Numbered from the stretch's first letter, positions 35,777-45,585 are shown. The stretch: 64,000 bases of DNA from JACVRW01 sp963812915 (GCA_963812915.1 CAWEXB010000010.1:244944-308943); one strand, 5' to 3'. Notes: generated by a model not told the origin, from the letters alone. Made by a program: numbers and translations.

Positions 35777-37965
35777 CGATCGAGCTGGAGCGGCCGACTC
35801 CGGCCGAGCAGACGCGGGCCCGCTACCCGGATCGGGAGGGCTACGTCGAGCGCGACGGCGTGAAGCTCTACTACGAGGTCTACGGCTCGGGCGAGCCGAC
35901 GGTCTTCCTCCTCCCGACGTGGTCGATCGTCCACTCGCGCCACTGGAAGATGCAGATCCCCTACCTCGCGCGGCACTGCCGCGTGCTCACGTTCGACGGG
36001 CGCGGCAACGGCCGCTCCGACCGGCCCGTCGGCGTCGAGCACTACCTCGAGGGCGAGTTCGCCGCCGATGCGCTCGCGGTCATGGACGCGACCGATACCG
36101 AACGAGCGACGCTCGTCGGCACCTCCTGCGGCGCGCTCTGGGGGACGATCATCGCCGCTGATCATCGCGAGCGCGTCGACGGGGCCGTATACATCGCTCC
36201 CGCCGTCGGCCTCGCCCCTGGTCATTCCGAGCGGCAGGTTTACGCCTTCGACGAGCAGTACGACACCGACGACGGCTGGGCGAAGTACAACAGCCACTTC
36301 TGGTCGCGCGACTACCGCGCGTTCCTCGAGTTCTTCTTCGCGCAGTGCTTCAACGAGTCGCACTCGACGAAGCAAATCGAGGATGCGGTGGGCTGGGCCC
36401 TCGAGACCGATCCGGAGACGCTCGCCGACACGACTCGCGCGATCTCGCTCTGCCGCACCGAGCGCTTCCGCGATACCTGCGCCCGCGTGCGCTGCCCGGT
36501 GCTCGTTATCCACGGCGACGCGGACCTCGTCCGCCCCCACGCCCAGGGTGCAGCACTCGCGGAGGCGACCGGCGGTACGCTCGTGACGCTCGAGGGCGCT
36601 GGCCACCTGCCGCAGGCACGCGACCCGGTCAAGGTCAACCTGCTTCTGAGGCATTTCGTCGCGCCGCCGGAACCCCCTCGACGCTGGGTGCGCGGCAAGT
36701 CGCGGCGCAAGCGGGCGCTCTACATCTCCTCCCCTATCGGGCTCGGCCACGCACAGCGCGACGCGGCGATCGCCGACGAGTTGCGCAAGCTGCATCCCGA
36801 CCTCGAGATCGACTGGTTGGCCCAGCATCCCGTGACGGCGGTGCTCGAGGCGCGCGGCGAGCGGATCCATCCAGCCAGCGCGTTCCTCGCGAACGAGTCG
36901 CGCCACATCGAGAGCGAGTCCGCGGAGCACGACCTGCACTGCTTCCAGGCGATCCGGCGTATGGACGAGATCCTGCTCTCCAACTTCATGGTCTTCCACG
37001 ACCTCGTCCGCGACGAGCAGTACGACCTCTGGATCGGCGACGAGGCCTGGGAGCTCGACTACTACCTGCACGAGAACCCGGAGCTGAAGCGGACGCCGTA
37101 CGCCTGGCTGACCGACTTCGTCGGCTGGCTGCCGATGCCCGACGGCGGCGACCACGAGGCGTTCCTGACCGGCGACTACAACGAGGAGATGATCGAGCAC
37201 ATCGCGCGTTTCCCGCGCGTGCGCGATCAGGCCGTCTTCGTCGGCAACCGCGAGGACGTCGTGCCGGAGCGGTTCGCGCCCCACCTGCCGGAGATCCGCG
37301 AGTGGACCGAGGAGCACTACGCCTTCGCGGGCTACGTCACGGGCTTCGATCCCGCCGAGTTCGCCGACCGGGCAGCGCTCAGGGCCGAGCTCGGCTACAG
37401 CGAGGACGAGCAGGTCTGCATCGTCACCGTCGGCGGCTCGGGCGTCGGCAGAGACCTGCTGCGGCGTGTGATGGCGGCCTTCCCGGACGCGAAGGAGCGG
37501 GTGCCGGCGCTGCGGATGATCGTCGTCTCCGGGCCGCGGATCGACCCGGCGACGCTGCCCGCGCACGACGGGGCCGAGGTGTGTGCCTACGTCCACCAGC
37601 TTTACCGGCACTTGGCCGCCTGCGACCTCGCCGTCGTCCAGGGCGGCCTGACAACCTCGATGGAGCTGACGGCGAACCGACGCCCGTTCCTCTACTTCCC
37701 GCTCCGCCACCACTTCGAGCAGAACTTCCACGTCCGCCACCGACTCGGCCGCTACCGCGCCGGACGCTGCATGGACTTCGAGCAGGAGACACCGGACACG
37801 ATCGCGGCCGCGATCGCCGAGACGATCGGCCAGAGGGTCGACTACCGGCCCGTCGAGTCCGACGGCGCAGCGCAGGCGGCCGCGCTGATCGCCCCGCTGC
37901 TCGAAGAGGGCACGGGACGAACACCGCCGGCGCCGCGCCCGCGCCGCCCAACAGCCGCTTCTTGA
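35773..37965 (+). CDS. Fusion protein: alpha/beta-hydrolase plus GT-B (MGT/UGT-like) glycosyltransferase
   Basis: 730 residues in two enzyme domains. Residues ~20-300 are an alpha/beta-hydrolase: nucleophile elbow V-G-T-S-C-G-A-L-W (~113), acid in V-I-H-G-D-A-D-L-V, and His in E-G-A-G-H-L-P-Q. After a short basic linker (G-K-S-R-R-K-R-A) residues ~316-715 are a GT-B glycosyltransferase: P-I-G-L-G-H-A-Q-R-D at its start and a UDP-sugar-binding C-domain, V-V-Q-G-G-L-T-T-S-M-E ... H-H-F-E-Q-N. ATG 35773 overlaps the TetR stop. A fusion of hydrolysis and glycosylation suggests processing or detoxification of one small molecule; substrate unknown. Confidence 0.82.
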   Translation: MTIELERPTPAEQTRARYPDREGYVERDGVKLYYEVYGSGEPTVFLLPTWSIVHSRHWKMQIPYLARHCRVLTFDGRGNGRSDRPVGVEHYLEGEFAADALAVMDATDTERATLVGTSCGALWGTIIAADHRERVDGAVYIAPAVGLAPGHSERQVYAFDEQYDTDDGWAKYNSHFWSRDYRAFLEFFFAQCFNESHSTKQIEDAVGWALETDPETLADTTRAISLCRTERFRDTCARVRCPVLVIHGDADLVRPHAQGAALAEATGGTLVTLEGAGHLPQARDPVKVNLLLRHFVAPPEPPRRWVRGKSRRKRALYISSPIGLGHAQRDAAIADELRKLHPDLEIDWLAQHPVTAVLEARGERIHPASAFLANESRHIESESAEHDLHCFQAIRRMDEILLSNFMVFHDLVRDEQYDLWIGDEAWELDYYLHENPELKRTPYAWLTDFVGWLPMPDGGDHEAFLTGDYNEEMIEHIARFPRVRDQAVFVGNREDVVPERFAPHLPEIREWTEEHYAFAGYVTGFDPAEFADRAALRAELGYSEDEQVCIVTVGGSGVGRDLLRRVMAAFPDAKERVPALRMIVVSGPRIDPATLPAHDGAEVCAYVHQLYRHLAACDLAVVQGGLTTSMELTANRRPFLYFPLRHHFEQNFHVRHRLGRYRAGRCMDFEQETPDTIAAAIAETIGQRVDYRPVESDGAAQAAALIAPLLEEGTGRTPPAPRPRRPTAAS

Positions 37966-37976
37966 AAGGAGCTCCG

Positions 37977-39311
37977 ATGAATACGCGACAGGACAAGCCA
38001 GCTTCCTTCCACAGCTCGCCGCTGGAGGCAATGCAGGCGCCGCCGGAGGAGTTGCTCTACCTCGCCTGCCTGCACACGGGCACGGGGGTCGAGGCACCCG
38101 ACTTCCTAGCCGTGATCGACGCCGAGGAGGGTCGGATCGTCCACGAGACGCCGATGCCGAACGTCGGCGACGAGCTCCATCACTTCGGCTGGAACCGCTG
38201 CAGCTCGGCCTGTCACGGTCCTGATCGCTCGCATCTGATCGTGCCGGGCTTTCGTTCGTCGCGGATCCACGTCCTCAACGTCGCGGACGACGCGCGGCAG
38301 CCTCGCATCGAGAAGGTCATCGAGCCGGAGGAGCTCGTCGAGAAGACGGGTTACACCCGGCCCCACACCGTCCACTGCATGCCGGGCGACAACGTCGTCG
38401 TCAGCATGCTCGGCGACCCGGACGGCCGCGGGTCGGGCGGCTTCGCGGTCCTCGACGCGCGCACCTTCGAGGTCAAGGGCCGGTGGGAGAACGGCGGCCC
38501 CAAGCCGAACCTCAACTACGACTTCTGGTACCAGCCGCGCAAGAACGTCCTCATCTCGTCGGAGTGGGGCGAGCCGAACGCCTACGAGCCCGGCTTCGAC
38601 ATCGAGGACGTCGGTGCGGGACGCTACGGGCAGCGGCTGCACTTCTGGGACCTCGCCGAGCGGCGGCTCGAGCAGACGATCGACCTCGGCGAACAAGGCT
38701 TGATCCCGCTCGAGGTGCGCTGGCTTCACGACCCCGACGCGGAGCAGGGCTTCGTCGGCGCGACGCTGGCCAGCAACATCGTCCACTTCCACCGCTCGAA
38801 CGGCGCCTTCCAGGCCGAGCCGGTGGTCGAGGTCGACAACGAGAAGCTCGAGGGCTGGCCGCTGCCCGGCGGCGTGCCGGGGCTGATCACCGACGTGGTT
38901 CTCTCGATGGACGACCGCTTCCTCTACTTCTCGAACTGGCTGCACGGCGACCTGCGCCAGTACGACGTCTCCGATCCGAAGAACCCGAAGTTGACGGGCC
39001 AGCTATGGCTCGGCGGGCTGCTCGGCAGGGAGAGCGACGGCGGTCGCGAGCTGACCGGCGGACCGCAGATGATCCAGCTGTCGCTCGACGGCCGGCGGCT
39101 GTACGTCACGAACTCGCTCTACTCGACCTGGGACAACCAGTTCTATCCGGGGCTCCGCTCGTGGCTGATGCGAGTGAACTGCTCGCCCGAGGGCGGGTTG
39201 GAGGTCGACCCGGACTTCTTCGTCGACTTCCATGACCGACCCGACGGTCCCGCGCGAGCCCACGAGGTGCGCCTCCAGGGCGGCGACTGCACGACTGAGA
39301 TCTTCCAGTGA
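37977..39311 (+). CDS. Selenium-binding protein 56 / methanethiol oxidase family protein
   Basis: 444-residue SBP56-family beta-propeller. Characteristic segments: L-L-Y-L-A-C-L-H-T-G-T (~22), H-H-F-G-W-N-R-C-S-S-A-C-H (~64), R-P-H-T-V-H-C-M-P-G, F-W-Y-Q-P-R-K-N-V-L-I-S-S-E-W-G, Y-F-S-N-W-L-H-G-D-L-R-Q-Y-D-V and the C-terminal H-E-V-R-L-Q-G-G-D-C-T-T-E. Characterised bacterial members are copper-dependent methanethiol oxidases (giving formaldehyde, H2S and H2O2). The His-rich metal motifs are intact, so that activity is plausible. A good Shine-Dalgarno (GAAAGGAG) precedes ATG 37977. Confidence 0.88.
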   Translation: MNTRQDKPASFHSSPLEAMQAPPEELLYLACLHTGTGVEAPDFLAVIDAEEGRIVHETPMPNVGDELHHFGWNRCSSACHGPDRSHLIVPGFRSSRIHVLNVADDARQPRIEKVIEPEELVEKTGYTRPHTVHCMPGDNVVVSMLGDPDGRGSGGFAVLDARTFEVKGRWENGGPKPNLNYDFWYQPRKNVLISSEWGEPNAYEPGFDIEDVGAGRYGQRLHFWDLAERRLEQTIDLGEQGLIPLEVRWLHDPDAEQGFVGATLASNIVHFHRSNGAFQAEPVVEVDNEKLEGWPLPGGVPGLITDVVLSMDDRFLYFSNWLHGDLRQYDVSDPKNPKLTGQLWLGGLLGRESDGGRELTGGPQMIQLSLDGRRLYVTNSLYSTWDNQFYPGLRSWLMRVNCSPEGGLEVDPDFFVDFHDRPDGPARAHEVRLQGGDCTTEIFQ

Positions 39312-39535
39312 TCGGCATGCCCTTCGCGCACGTCGGCGGCCTCCCGATCGAAGAGACACTCGGGTCCTTCGGCCCCGTGCTACTCGCGGGGTTTGGGGTG
39401 GCATGGGCACAGCTTCGCGCCCGCCTGCGCCGGGTGCGCTCCCGCGCCGCGCTCGCCTCCCCCCTCGCGAAAGAAGGGGGGCGCGATAGCGGGCTGGCAC
39501 CCGACACGCGTGAGGGGGCCGGGGGATGGCTTTGA
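39308..39535 (+). CDS. Small single-pass membrane protein
   Basis: 75 residues from a GTG that overlaps the preceding stop (GTGA). One predicted helix (F-G-P-V-L-L-A-G-F-G-V-A-W-A) sits between a polar start and a basic R-A-R-L-R-R-V-R stop-transfer. The last ~30 residues coincide with a G/C-rich inverted repeat (CCCCCCT...AGGGGGG, ~39458-39481) and look non-specific, so the real C-terminus may differ. The 4-bp coupling is the main evidence that it is a gene. Confidence 0.5.
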   Translation: MIGMPFAHVGGLPIEETLGSFGPVLLAGFGVAWAQLRARLRRVRSRAALASPLAKEGGRDSGLAPDTREGAGGWL

Positions 39536-39912
39536 CGCGGATGAAGATCTCGTCCGGCTCCCCTTGGGAATCGACATTCGGGTACTCACGTGCGGTTCGC
39601 GTAGGCGATCGAGTCTTCGTGGGGGGGACGGTCGGCAGGAACCCTGATGGCTCCGCGGCCACAGGCCCCTATGCCCAGGCTCGGCGGGCCTTGGAGATCA
39701 TCGGAAGCGCTCTGATCGAGGCCGACGGCAGTATCGATGACGTCGTCCGTACCCGCATCTTTGTCACCGACTTCGGGGACTTTGACGAGATCGCCCGCGC
39801 CCATAGGGAGGTCTTCGGGGAGATCCGCCCTGCCACCAGCATGGTGCAGACCGCGGCCCTGATCGAGCCCGCGTATGTGCTGGAGATCGAGGCAGACGCA
39901 GTGATCGGCTGA
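39526..39912 (+). CDS. ridA: RidA/YjgF-family protein
   Basis: 128 residues (114 if ATG 39541 is used, which fits the usual family start M-K-I-S-S-G-S-P-W-E). The fold motifs are present: V-G-D-R-V-F-V-G-G-T, Q-A-R-R-A-L-E-I-I, V-V-R-T-R-I-F-V-T-D, and the active-site-like R-P-A-T-S-M-V with E-I-E-A-D-A near the end, including the Arg and Glu used in imine hydrolysis. RidA proteins deaminate reactive enamines/imines. It ends the TetR-led cassette, just before the IS256 element. Confidence 0.88.
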   Translation: MALTRMKISSGSPWESTFGYSRAVRVGDRVFVGGTVGRNPDGSAATGPYAQARRALEIIGSALIEADGSIDDVVRTRIFVTDFGDFDEIARAHREVFGEIRPATSMVQTAALIEPAYVLEIEADAVIG

Positions 39913-40060
39913 GGCGCCAGGCCCGCGAACCGCGCAGGAGCGGCCTCGCGCGACCGTCGGCGACAGACGCCATTCACCACCGCCAGCCCTCACCACCGAT
40001 ATTTGCGCGACACCCTCGCGTGAAAGCGGGCGTCTTCCGCGTCAGGGTCGCGTCTCAGAG

Positions 40061-41483
40061 GTGCTGTAACTAGCCGGGCCCGTCGAGGGCACGGCGTAGG
40101 TTCCCTCAAGTCCTGCAAGACGATTGAAGGAGGACCTACGCCGTGAGACGCACCGTACCGCCGTCGGCGGAGATCGAGGAACAGATTGAGCGGCTGCTTG
40201 CCGTGGGGGTCGGTGAGAACCCGCGGGAGTCGCTGTCTGAGCTGGCCCGGCTGGGGGCGCGGCTGATCATCCAGCGGGCTGTGGAGGACGAGTTCGACGC
40301 CTGGTTGGGCAGGGCCAGGTATGAGCGCCGGCCGGCCTATCAGCGCGGGCTGCGCAACTATGACTCGGGGCTTCGCAACGGGTTTCGCCCGCGCAGGCTG
40401 CAGACCGCCGAGGGCGAGCTTGAGCTGGAGCTCCCGCAGGTCAGGGAGGCCGCCGAGCCGTTCGTTTCGAAGCTGTTTCCGTGCAGCACGAAGGTCTTGC
40501 GCACGGAGCCGTTGCGGGCGATGGTGATCGGCGCGTTCGTCAGGGGGCTGTCGATGCGCGACATCGAGTCGCTGTGCGAGAAGGCGGGGCTTGGGAAGCT
40601 GTCGAAGTCGACCGCCCAGCGGATCTGCACCGAGCTCAGGGAGCGCTTCGAGCAGTTCAAGCGCCGCGACCTATACGACGTCCAGGTGGCGGCGCTGTTT
40701 CTCGACGCGGTCTTCCTCTCGGTGCGCCCGGACGGGCCCAAGGAGGGCGTGCTGGTCGCCTGGGGCTTCACCGAAGCGGGCGAACGGGTGCTGCTGGCGG
40801 TGATGCTCGGGATGCGCGAGTCGCACGAGGACTGGCTCGCGCTCGGCCGCGATCTGATCGCCCGCGGGCTCGGAGCGCCGCTATTGGTGGTCGCCGACGG
40901 CGCGCCCGGACTGGTCAAGGCGGTCGAGCAGTGCTGGCCCGCCTCGGACCGCCAGCACTGCGCCGTCCACCGCGTCCGCAACCTGCTCGCCAAGCTGCCC
41001 GAACGCGAACGCGAGCGCGTCCGCCAGACCTACTGGCGGGCGCTCGACGACGCCACCGGCGAGCGCGACGGAAAACAGCGCCTCCAAGTGCTCATCGAGG
41101 AACTCGAAGCGGCCGGCTACACCGCCGCCGCCAAATGCCTCGCCGACGACCTCGACGCGCTCGTCGTGCACCTGCGCTATCCGACCAGACACCGCCGCCG
41201 GTGGCGCAGCACGAACCTACTCGAGCGGTCGCTCGCCGAGGTCAAACGCCGCACCAAGGTGATCGGCCGCTTCCCCGGCGAGACCAGCTGCCTAACGCTC
41301 GTCTGGGCCGTCCTCGACCTCTACATCACCCACGCCAAGAACGGCGTCAGGTTCAGCCAGCTCGAACGCCAACGCCTACGCCGAATGAGACACACGGGAA
41401 GCGAACCAACCACCGACCAGGAGGTGAGCGCCGCCTAGACTGACCACCACCGGGAACCTAGGCCGCGGCGAATTTACAGCAGC
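40061..41483 (+). mobile_element. IS256-family insertion sequence, copy 1
   Basis: About 1.42 kb. The left end GTGCTGTAAC (40061) and right end TTTACAGCAGC (to 41483) form imperfect inverted repeats around GCTGTAA. The end points are good to about 8 bp because a group II intron adjoins the right end and no target duplication could be recognised. A second, diverged copy lies inverted at 60739-62350. Confidence 0.75.
40143..41438 (+). CDS. IS256-family transposase, copy 1
   Basis: 431-residue DDE transposase (mutator type). Family blocks: F-V-R-G-L-S-M-R-D-I-E-S-L, the first acidic residue in L-F-L-D-A-V-F-L-S-V-R, the second in L-L-V-V-A-D-G-A-P-G-L, C-A-V-H-R-V-R-N-L-L, and the final N-L-L-E-R-S-L-A-E-V-K-R-R-T-K-V. 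It is full length with no stops, so possibly active. A Shine-Dalgarno (GAAGGAGG) precedes the GTG start. Roughly 75 of 431 positions differ from copy 2 by eye. Confidence 0.93.
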   Translation: MRRTVPPSAEIEEQIERLLAVGVGENPRESLSELARLGARLIIQRAVEDEFDAWLGRARYERRPAYQRGLRNYDSGLRNGFRPRRLQTAEGELELELPQVREAAEPFVSKLFPCSTKVLRTEPLRAMVIGAFVRGLSMRDIESLCEKAGLGKLSKSTAQRICTELRERFEQFKRRDLYDVQVAALFLDAVFLSVRPDGPKEGVLVAWGFTEAGERVLLAVMLGMRESHEDWLALGRDLIARGLGAPLLVVADGAPGLVKAVEQCWPASDRQHCAVHRVRNLLAKLPERERERVRQTYWRALDDATGERDGKQRLQVLIEELEAAGYTAAAKCLADDLDALVVHLRYPTRHRRRWRSTNLLERSLAEVKRRTKVIGRFPGETSCLTLVWAVLDLYITHAKNGVRFSQLERQRLRRMRHTGSEPTTDQEVSAA

Positions 41484-41490
41484 AAAGAGA

Positions 41491-43527
41491 GTGCGCCCAG
41501 AGTTGGAGGTGGTCCGATGAGGTGACCTGATCCAACACAAGCTCGTCGTCGCCAGCCGGTGAGAGTCCGGTCCGGGTAGCTGCCAGGAGGCCCGGTAGCA
41601 GGTCGGCGGCTCGGCCTGGAGACGGGCCGGGTCGAAGCCCGGCGTCAAGAGCCCTGCTGGGGGAGCGACCGAGCGGTCCGTAGCATCACGCGAAGCCTGC
41701 CGCGCCGTTATGCTGCCCGCCGCTTGCGGCGGGGGAGAGGGAGAGCCGAGCCGCGTCTCTCACGGCGAAGGCCATGGAAGGGGTGGAGAGCCTGGACAGC
41801 AGCCCCGAAGAACTCCTCGGCGTAGGGGGCTCGGAACGCTCGGAGGGTGGCGGCGGGAACTGGGGAGGCCCTCCCCGGCCCGGCGGCTGCGGAGCGCGCC
41901 GGAGCGGCGCCGGTCGATAACCGCAGACCGGGAAACGGCTGGCGAGCCGGGAGGGAGTCGGAGGCGGCCGTAGTACCGCTTGAGCCCGCGAGACAACACA
42001 ACTCGGGGTGAGGGAAGGGCCGCTGCTTCGTCTGTGCGTCACGTGCAGGGAGAGGTTCGGCGAGTGCCCACTATGGCTATTGCCGCCGCGAAAGACAGGA
42101 CCCGAGAACTGCAACGAACGCTCTACCGGGCGGCCAAGGCCGATCCCCGGCGACGCTTCCACGCGCTCCACGACAAGGTCCACCGCAGGGACGTCCTGGA
42201 GCGGGCGTGGCGGCAGGTGCGCGCCAACCGTGGCGCGGCCGGCATCGACCGGCAGACCATCGAGCAGGTCGAGCGCTATGGCGTGGCCAGGTTGCTCGAC
42301 GAGCTCGAGGCGGACCTTCGGGCAGGTGGCTACCGCTTGCTCCCCGCGCGACGGGTGTTTATCCCGAAGCCCGGTTCGGGGGAGCGGCGGCCGCTGTCGA
42401 TCCCGGCGGTCCGCGACCGCGTCGTGCAGGCGGCCGTGAAGACGGTGATCGAGCCGATCTTCGAGGCCGACTTTCAGCCCTGCTCGTTCGGCTTTCGGCC
42501 GCGGCGGGCGGCGCACGACGCCCTCCAGGTGCTGATCGATGAGTGCTGGCGGGGCAGGCGGTGGGTCGTCGAGACGGACATCGCCTCGTGCTTCGAGGAG
42601 ATCCCGCACGACCGGTTGATGCGGGTGATCGAGGACCGGATCTGTGACCGCAGGCTCCTGCGGCTGCTGCGCGCGATGCTGCGCGCGGGGGTGATGGAGG
42701 AGGGCGCGGTCAGGCGCAGCGACACGGGCACACCGCAGGGCGGGGTGATCTCGCCCTTGCTCGCGAACGTCTACCTCGACCGGCTCGACCGGGAGTTGCA
42801 GGCGGGCGGCTGCGGGACGCTGGTGCGCTACGCAGACGATCTGGTGGTGATGTGTGGCTCCGAGCGGGACGCCCGCCGCGCCCTTGCGGTGCTGCGGGCG
42901 CTGCTGGCCGAGCTCGGGCTCCGGCCCAAGGAGGCCAAGACGCGGATCGTCCACCTGCGCGAAGGGGGCGAGGGCTTCGATTTCCTCGGCTTCCACCACC
43001 GCTGGGTGCGCGGCCGCACGTCTCGCTCGCGCCATCTCACCTTCCTCGCTCGCTGGCCCTCGCGCCAGGCGATGCAGCACGCCCGCGATCGGGTGCGTGA
43101 GCTGACCGATCGTCGGCGGCTGCTGGTTCCGGTGGAGGAGGTCGTGCAGGACGTGAACCGCTTCCTGCGCGGCTGGGCGGGCTACTTCCGCTACGGGAAC
43201 TCGGCCCGCCACCTCGCCCTGGTGAGGACTCACGCGACCGGCCGGCTCGCGCTCCTGGTGGCCAAACGCCACCGGCGGGCGCGGTCCTATGGCTGGCGGG
43301 CGGTCGTCTACCGCTCGCCCGATCGCTACGGCCTCATCGACCTCAGCGGCAGCGTCGTCGCGCCGCGGCCCAACCGGCCGTGGCGGGAGAAGCCGAATGC
43401 CGGCGGTGAAGGACGTCGGTGAGCCGGGTGCGGGAGAACCGCACGCCCGGTTCGATGAGGCGGCGGGAGGAATCCGGCACCAATGGCCTCAGGGCCCCAC
43501 GGTGCTGGCGCCTCCCGCCGACCCTAC
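41491..43527 (+). mobile_element. Group II intron, copy 1
   Basis: Starts with the intron 5' consensus GTGCG (41491), eight bases past the IS256 right end. It carries a ~570-nt structured 5' part, the reverse-transcriptase ORF, then domain V at 43421-43453 (GAGCCGGGTGCGG...CGCCCGGTTC) and a domain VI helix (GGCGGGAGG...CCTCCCGCC) with tail GACCCTAC ending at 43527. Both window copies agree for eight further bases (to 43535) and then diverge, which brackets the 3' end. Compact domain V and lack of an endonuclease domain suggest a IIC-like class. Confidence 0.82.
42073..43422 (+). CDS. ltrA: Group II intron reverse transcriptase/maturase, copy 1
   Basis: 449-residue intron-encoded protein that splices its own intron RNA and reverse-transcribes it into target DNA. 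RT blocks: R-V-F-I-P-K-P-G-S-G-E-R-R-P-L, F-G-F-R-P-R-R-A-A, D-I-A-S-C-F-E-E-I, the G-T-P-Q-G-G-V-I-S-P-L-L-A-N block, and the catalytic R-Y-A-D-D-L-V-V. The maturase X domain (F-L-R-G-W-A-G-Y-F-R-Y-G-N) follows. There is no HNH endonuclease domain. ATG 42073 was chosen; upstream GTG 42064 is possible. The stop overlaps the first bases of intron domain V. Confidence 0.93.
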   Translation: MAIAAAKDRTRELQRTLYRAAKADPRRRFHALHDKVHRRDVLERAWRQVRANRGAAGIDRQTIEQVERYGVARLLDELEADLRAGGYRLLPARRVFIPKPGSGERRPLSIPAVRDRVVQAAVKTVIEPIFEADFQPCSFGFRPRRAAHDALQVLIDECWRGRRWVVETDIASCFEEIPHDRLMRVIEDRICDRRLLRLLRAMLRAGVMEEGAVRRSDTGTPQGGVISPLLANVYLDRLDRELQAGGCGTLVRYADDLVVMCGSERDARRALAVLRALLAELGLRPKEAKTRIVHLREGGEGFDFLGFHHRWVRGRTSRSRHLTFLARWPSRQAMQHARDRVRELTDRRRLLVPVEEVVQDVNRFLRGWAGYFRYGNSARHLALVRTHATGRLALLVAKRHRRARSYGWRAVVYRSPDRYGLIDLSGSVVAPRPNRPWREKPNAGGEGRR

Positions 43528-43535
43528 CGCCACCC

Positions 43536-43991
43536 GCGTCAGACCCGAGACGCCCGGTTGGGACGATGAAGAGGCGTACTCGCGGCCGCGGTCAGACGCC
43601 CGCTTACGTCAACGGATGCAGTAGTGCACGCCCGCGCGGCCGGCGCTCTCGCGGCTCGTCCACAGCAGGAGCCGACCGAGTCTCGGCGAGAGTGCCGAGT
43701 TCACGCGACAGCGGCAGCGGGGCGATGCAGTGCAACGGCGCCGATCACGCGCACCCGGATCTCGGCGGGCCGTGAGCGAAGGTCTCGCGTAATAGCGCCG
43801 CGGCACGTGGGCGGTGCTATCCGCAGAACGCGGTGTCAGCCTGTTCAGGCGGGGGTGATCTGTCCACGCGGGCGCGACGTGATGCGCGTCTCGCGTCACT
43901 ACGACCCGATGGGAGGGGGCGAGGCGAGACTGCGGAGGCAGTTTGACTGAGCGGCGCGAGACGGGTTCGGGGCGGCAAAGTCGGGTCGGTT
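43536..43991. other. Gene-free spacer after the intron
   Basis: About 455 bp with no supportable gene. A stretch near 43665-43720 (GCTCGTCCACAGCAGGAGCC...) resembles the internal part of the inverted repeats flanking the phosphatase gene (~49,550 and ~52,110), suggesting a third, decayed copy of that repeat. Confidence 0.4.
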
Positions 43992-45585
43992 CTACTGACC
44001 GAAGTCGGGGTCGAATGGGAGATGGTTGGGCTGGCAGACGGTCCCGTTCCTCGGTGTGGCGAGCGTGGTGAGGTAGCGGGTGGTCGCCGCGACGGTGCAG
44101 TCGCTGAGGTCGCTGCTGCTCGTGTGGCCGTAGCCGTTGTTGGTGAGCAGGACGGCATTCCCAAGCCGGCGGGCGGCAAGCGGGGCGTTGGCGTACGCCG
44201 TTCTGGGGTCGTAGCGGTTGCCGATGACGAGGACCGGGTTGGGCGTGGTGGCGGTCCATGGGCCCGTGTAGCGGTTGGCGCTGGCGGTGCGCCACGACGC
44301 GCACGGCGCCCACAGCCACCAGAGATCGACGGGCGCCACGAGGTTGCGTTCGCTGAGCCGGTCGATGAGCGTTGGCCACGCATTGACCGCGTCGGGCCGC
44401 GGGAGCGGCTTGTCCGCGCATTGCAGCGCCGTGGCCGAGACCATGGCCTCCTGCACGACGGGTTTAGGCCGCGGACCGTGTTCGCCAAAGCCGAGCCGTC
44501 GCCGTCGGCGGCCTGGTTGAGCTCGGCCGCGAGTTTGGGCCAGTTCTCTGGGGCGGCGAGCGCCTTGCCAGAGCGCGAGTCAGCGTGTCGCCGTAGGAGA
44601 GCTGGCGCGACGCTGCCGACGGCGCGGGAATCGGCCCGCGGCGCAACCGCGCCAGCAGCGCCCGCGCCCGCGGCGCCACGGGGCCCTGACCCGCGAGCGC
44701 GCACCTGGCCGGTCCCGCCTGCTGGCACAGGGACAGGAACTTCTCGAACACGAGGTCGCTTTCGGCCTCGCTGCTGGCGAGCCCCGCCTCCACCGACCTC
44801 GTGAACGGCACCGGATCGATCAGCGCATCGATGACCATCCGCCCCACCCGCCGCGGGAACATGTTGGCGTAGGTCTGGCCGAGGAACGTCCCATACGACT
44901 CACCGCGGTAATTCAGACGCCGGTCGCCGACCAAGCTCCGCAGGTAGTCCAGATCGCGGACGGTGTCCGCGGTCGAGATGTGCGCCAACAGCCGGCCGCT
45001 GCGCGCGGCGCAGCGCCGCGCATAGTCGACGGTCTTGGGCACATAGCGCCGGGACTCCAGCGGCGTCGTCGGGATCGACCAATCGGCGCCCCAGAAGCGC
45101 AGCATGCTCCGTCGATCGGCGAAGCAGCGGACATGCGTGCTGTCACCCGTGCCGCGGGGATCCCAGCTGACGATGTCGAACCGCCCTCCCGCCAACCCGT
45201 CGAAGGCCGCCCCGGCGGCGCGCACGTCCGGCGTCCCCGCCACGCCGGGGCCGCCGAAGTTCATGAACAGCGACCCGATCCGCCTGCGCCGGTCGCGGGT
45301 GCGATAGCGAATTACCGCCAACGAAATCGTCGGTCCGGCAGACACCACGCGCCCGGCGCGCACGGTGGCGCGTGACCAATCCAGCGGCACCCGCACACGC
45401 GCGCACTGCAACCGATTCCCGCACGCTCTCCACGCGATCGCCGCTCCGCTCGCCTGTGCCCCGGCACGGGGCGCGGCCACGGCCGCAGCATCCGCCCGGC
45501 CAGCGCCGCCGGCCACCGGGGAGTTCCCCAAGGTCGCAAAGAGCATCACGAACGCTCCGCAAACGATCCATCTGGACTGGCTCAT
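43992..45585 (-). pseudogene. Secreted alpha/beta-hydrolase with TAP-like C-terminal domain, two frameshifts
   Basis: Tripeptidyl-aminopeptidase-like exported hydrolase. ATG 45585 begins a signal peptide. The hydrolase core has F-M-N-F-G-G-P-G-V-A (oxyanion), S-W-D-P-R-G-T-G-D-S and the nucleophile elbow Y-R-G-E-S-Y-G-T-F. The frame shifts near 44578 (into L-A-A-P-E-N-W-P-K-L-A-A-E-L) and again near 44462. The C-terminal TAP domain with acid V-L-V-I-G-N-R-Y-D-P and His G-Y-G-H-T-S-S then ends at 43992. Both catalytic parts survive, so this is recent decay or assembly error. Repaired length about 530 residues. Confidence 0.75.
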
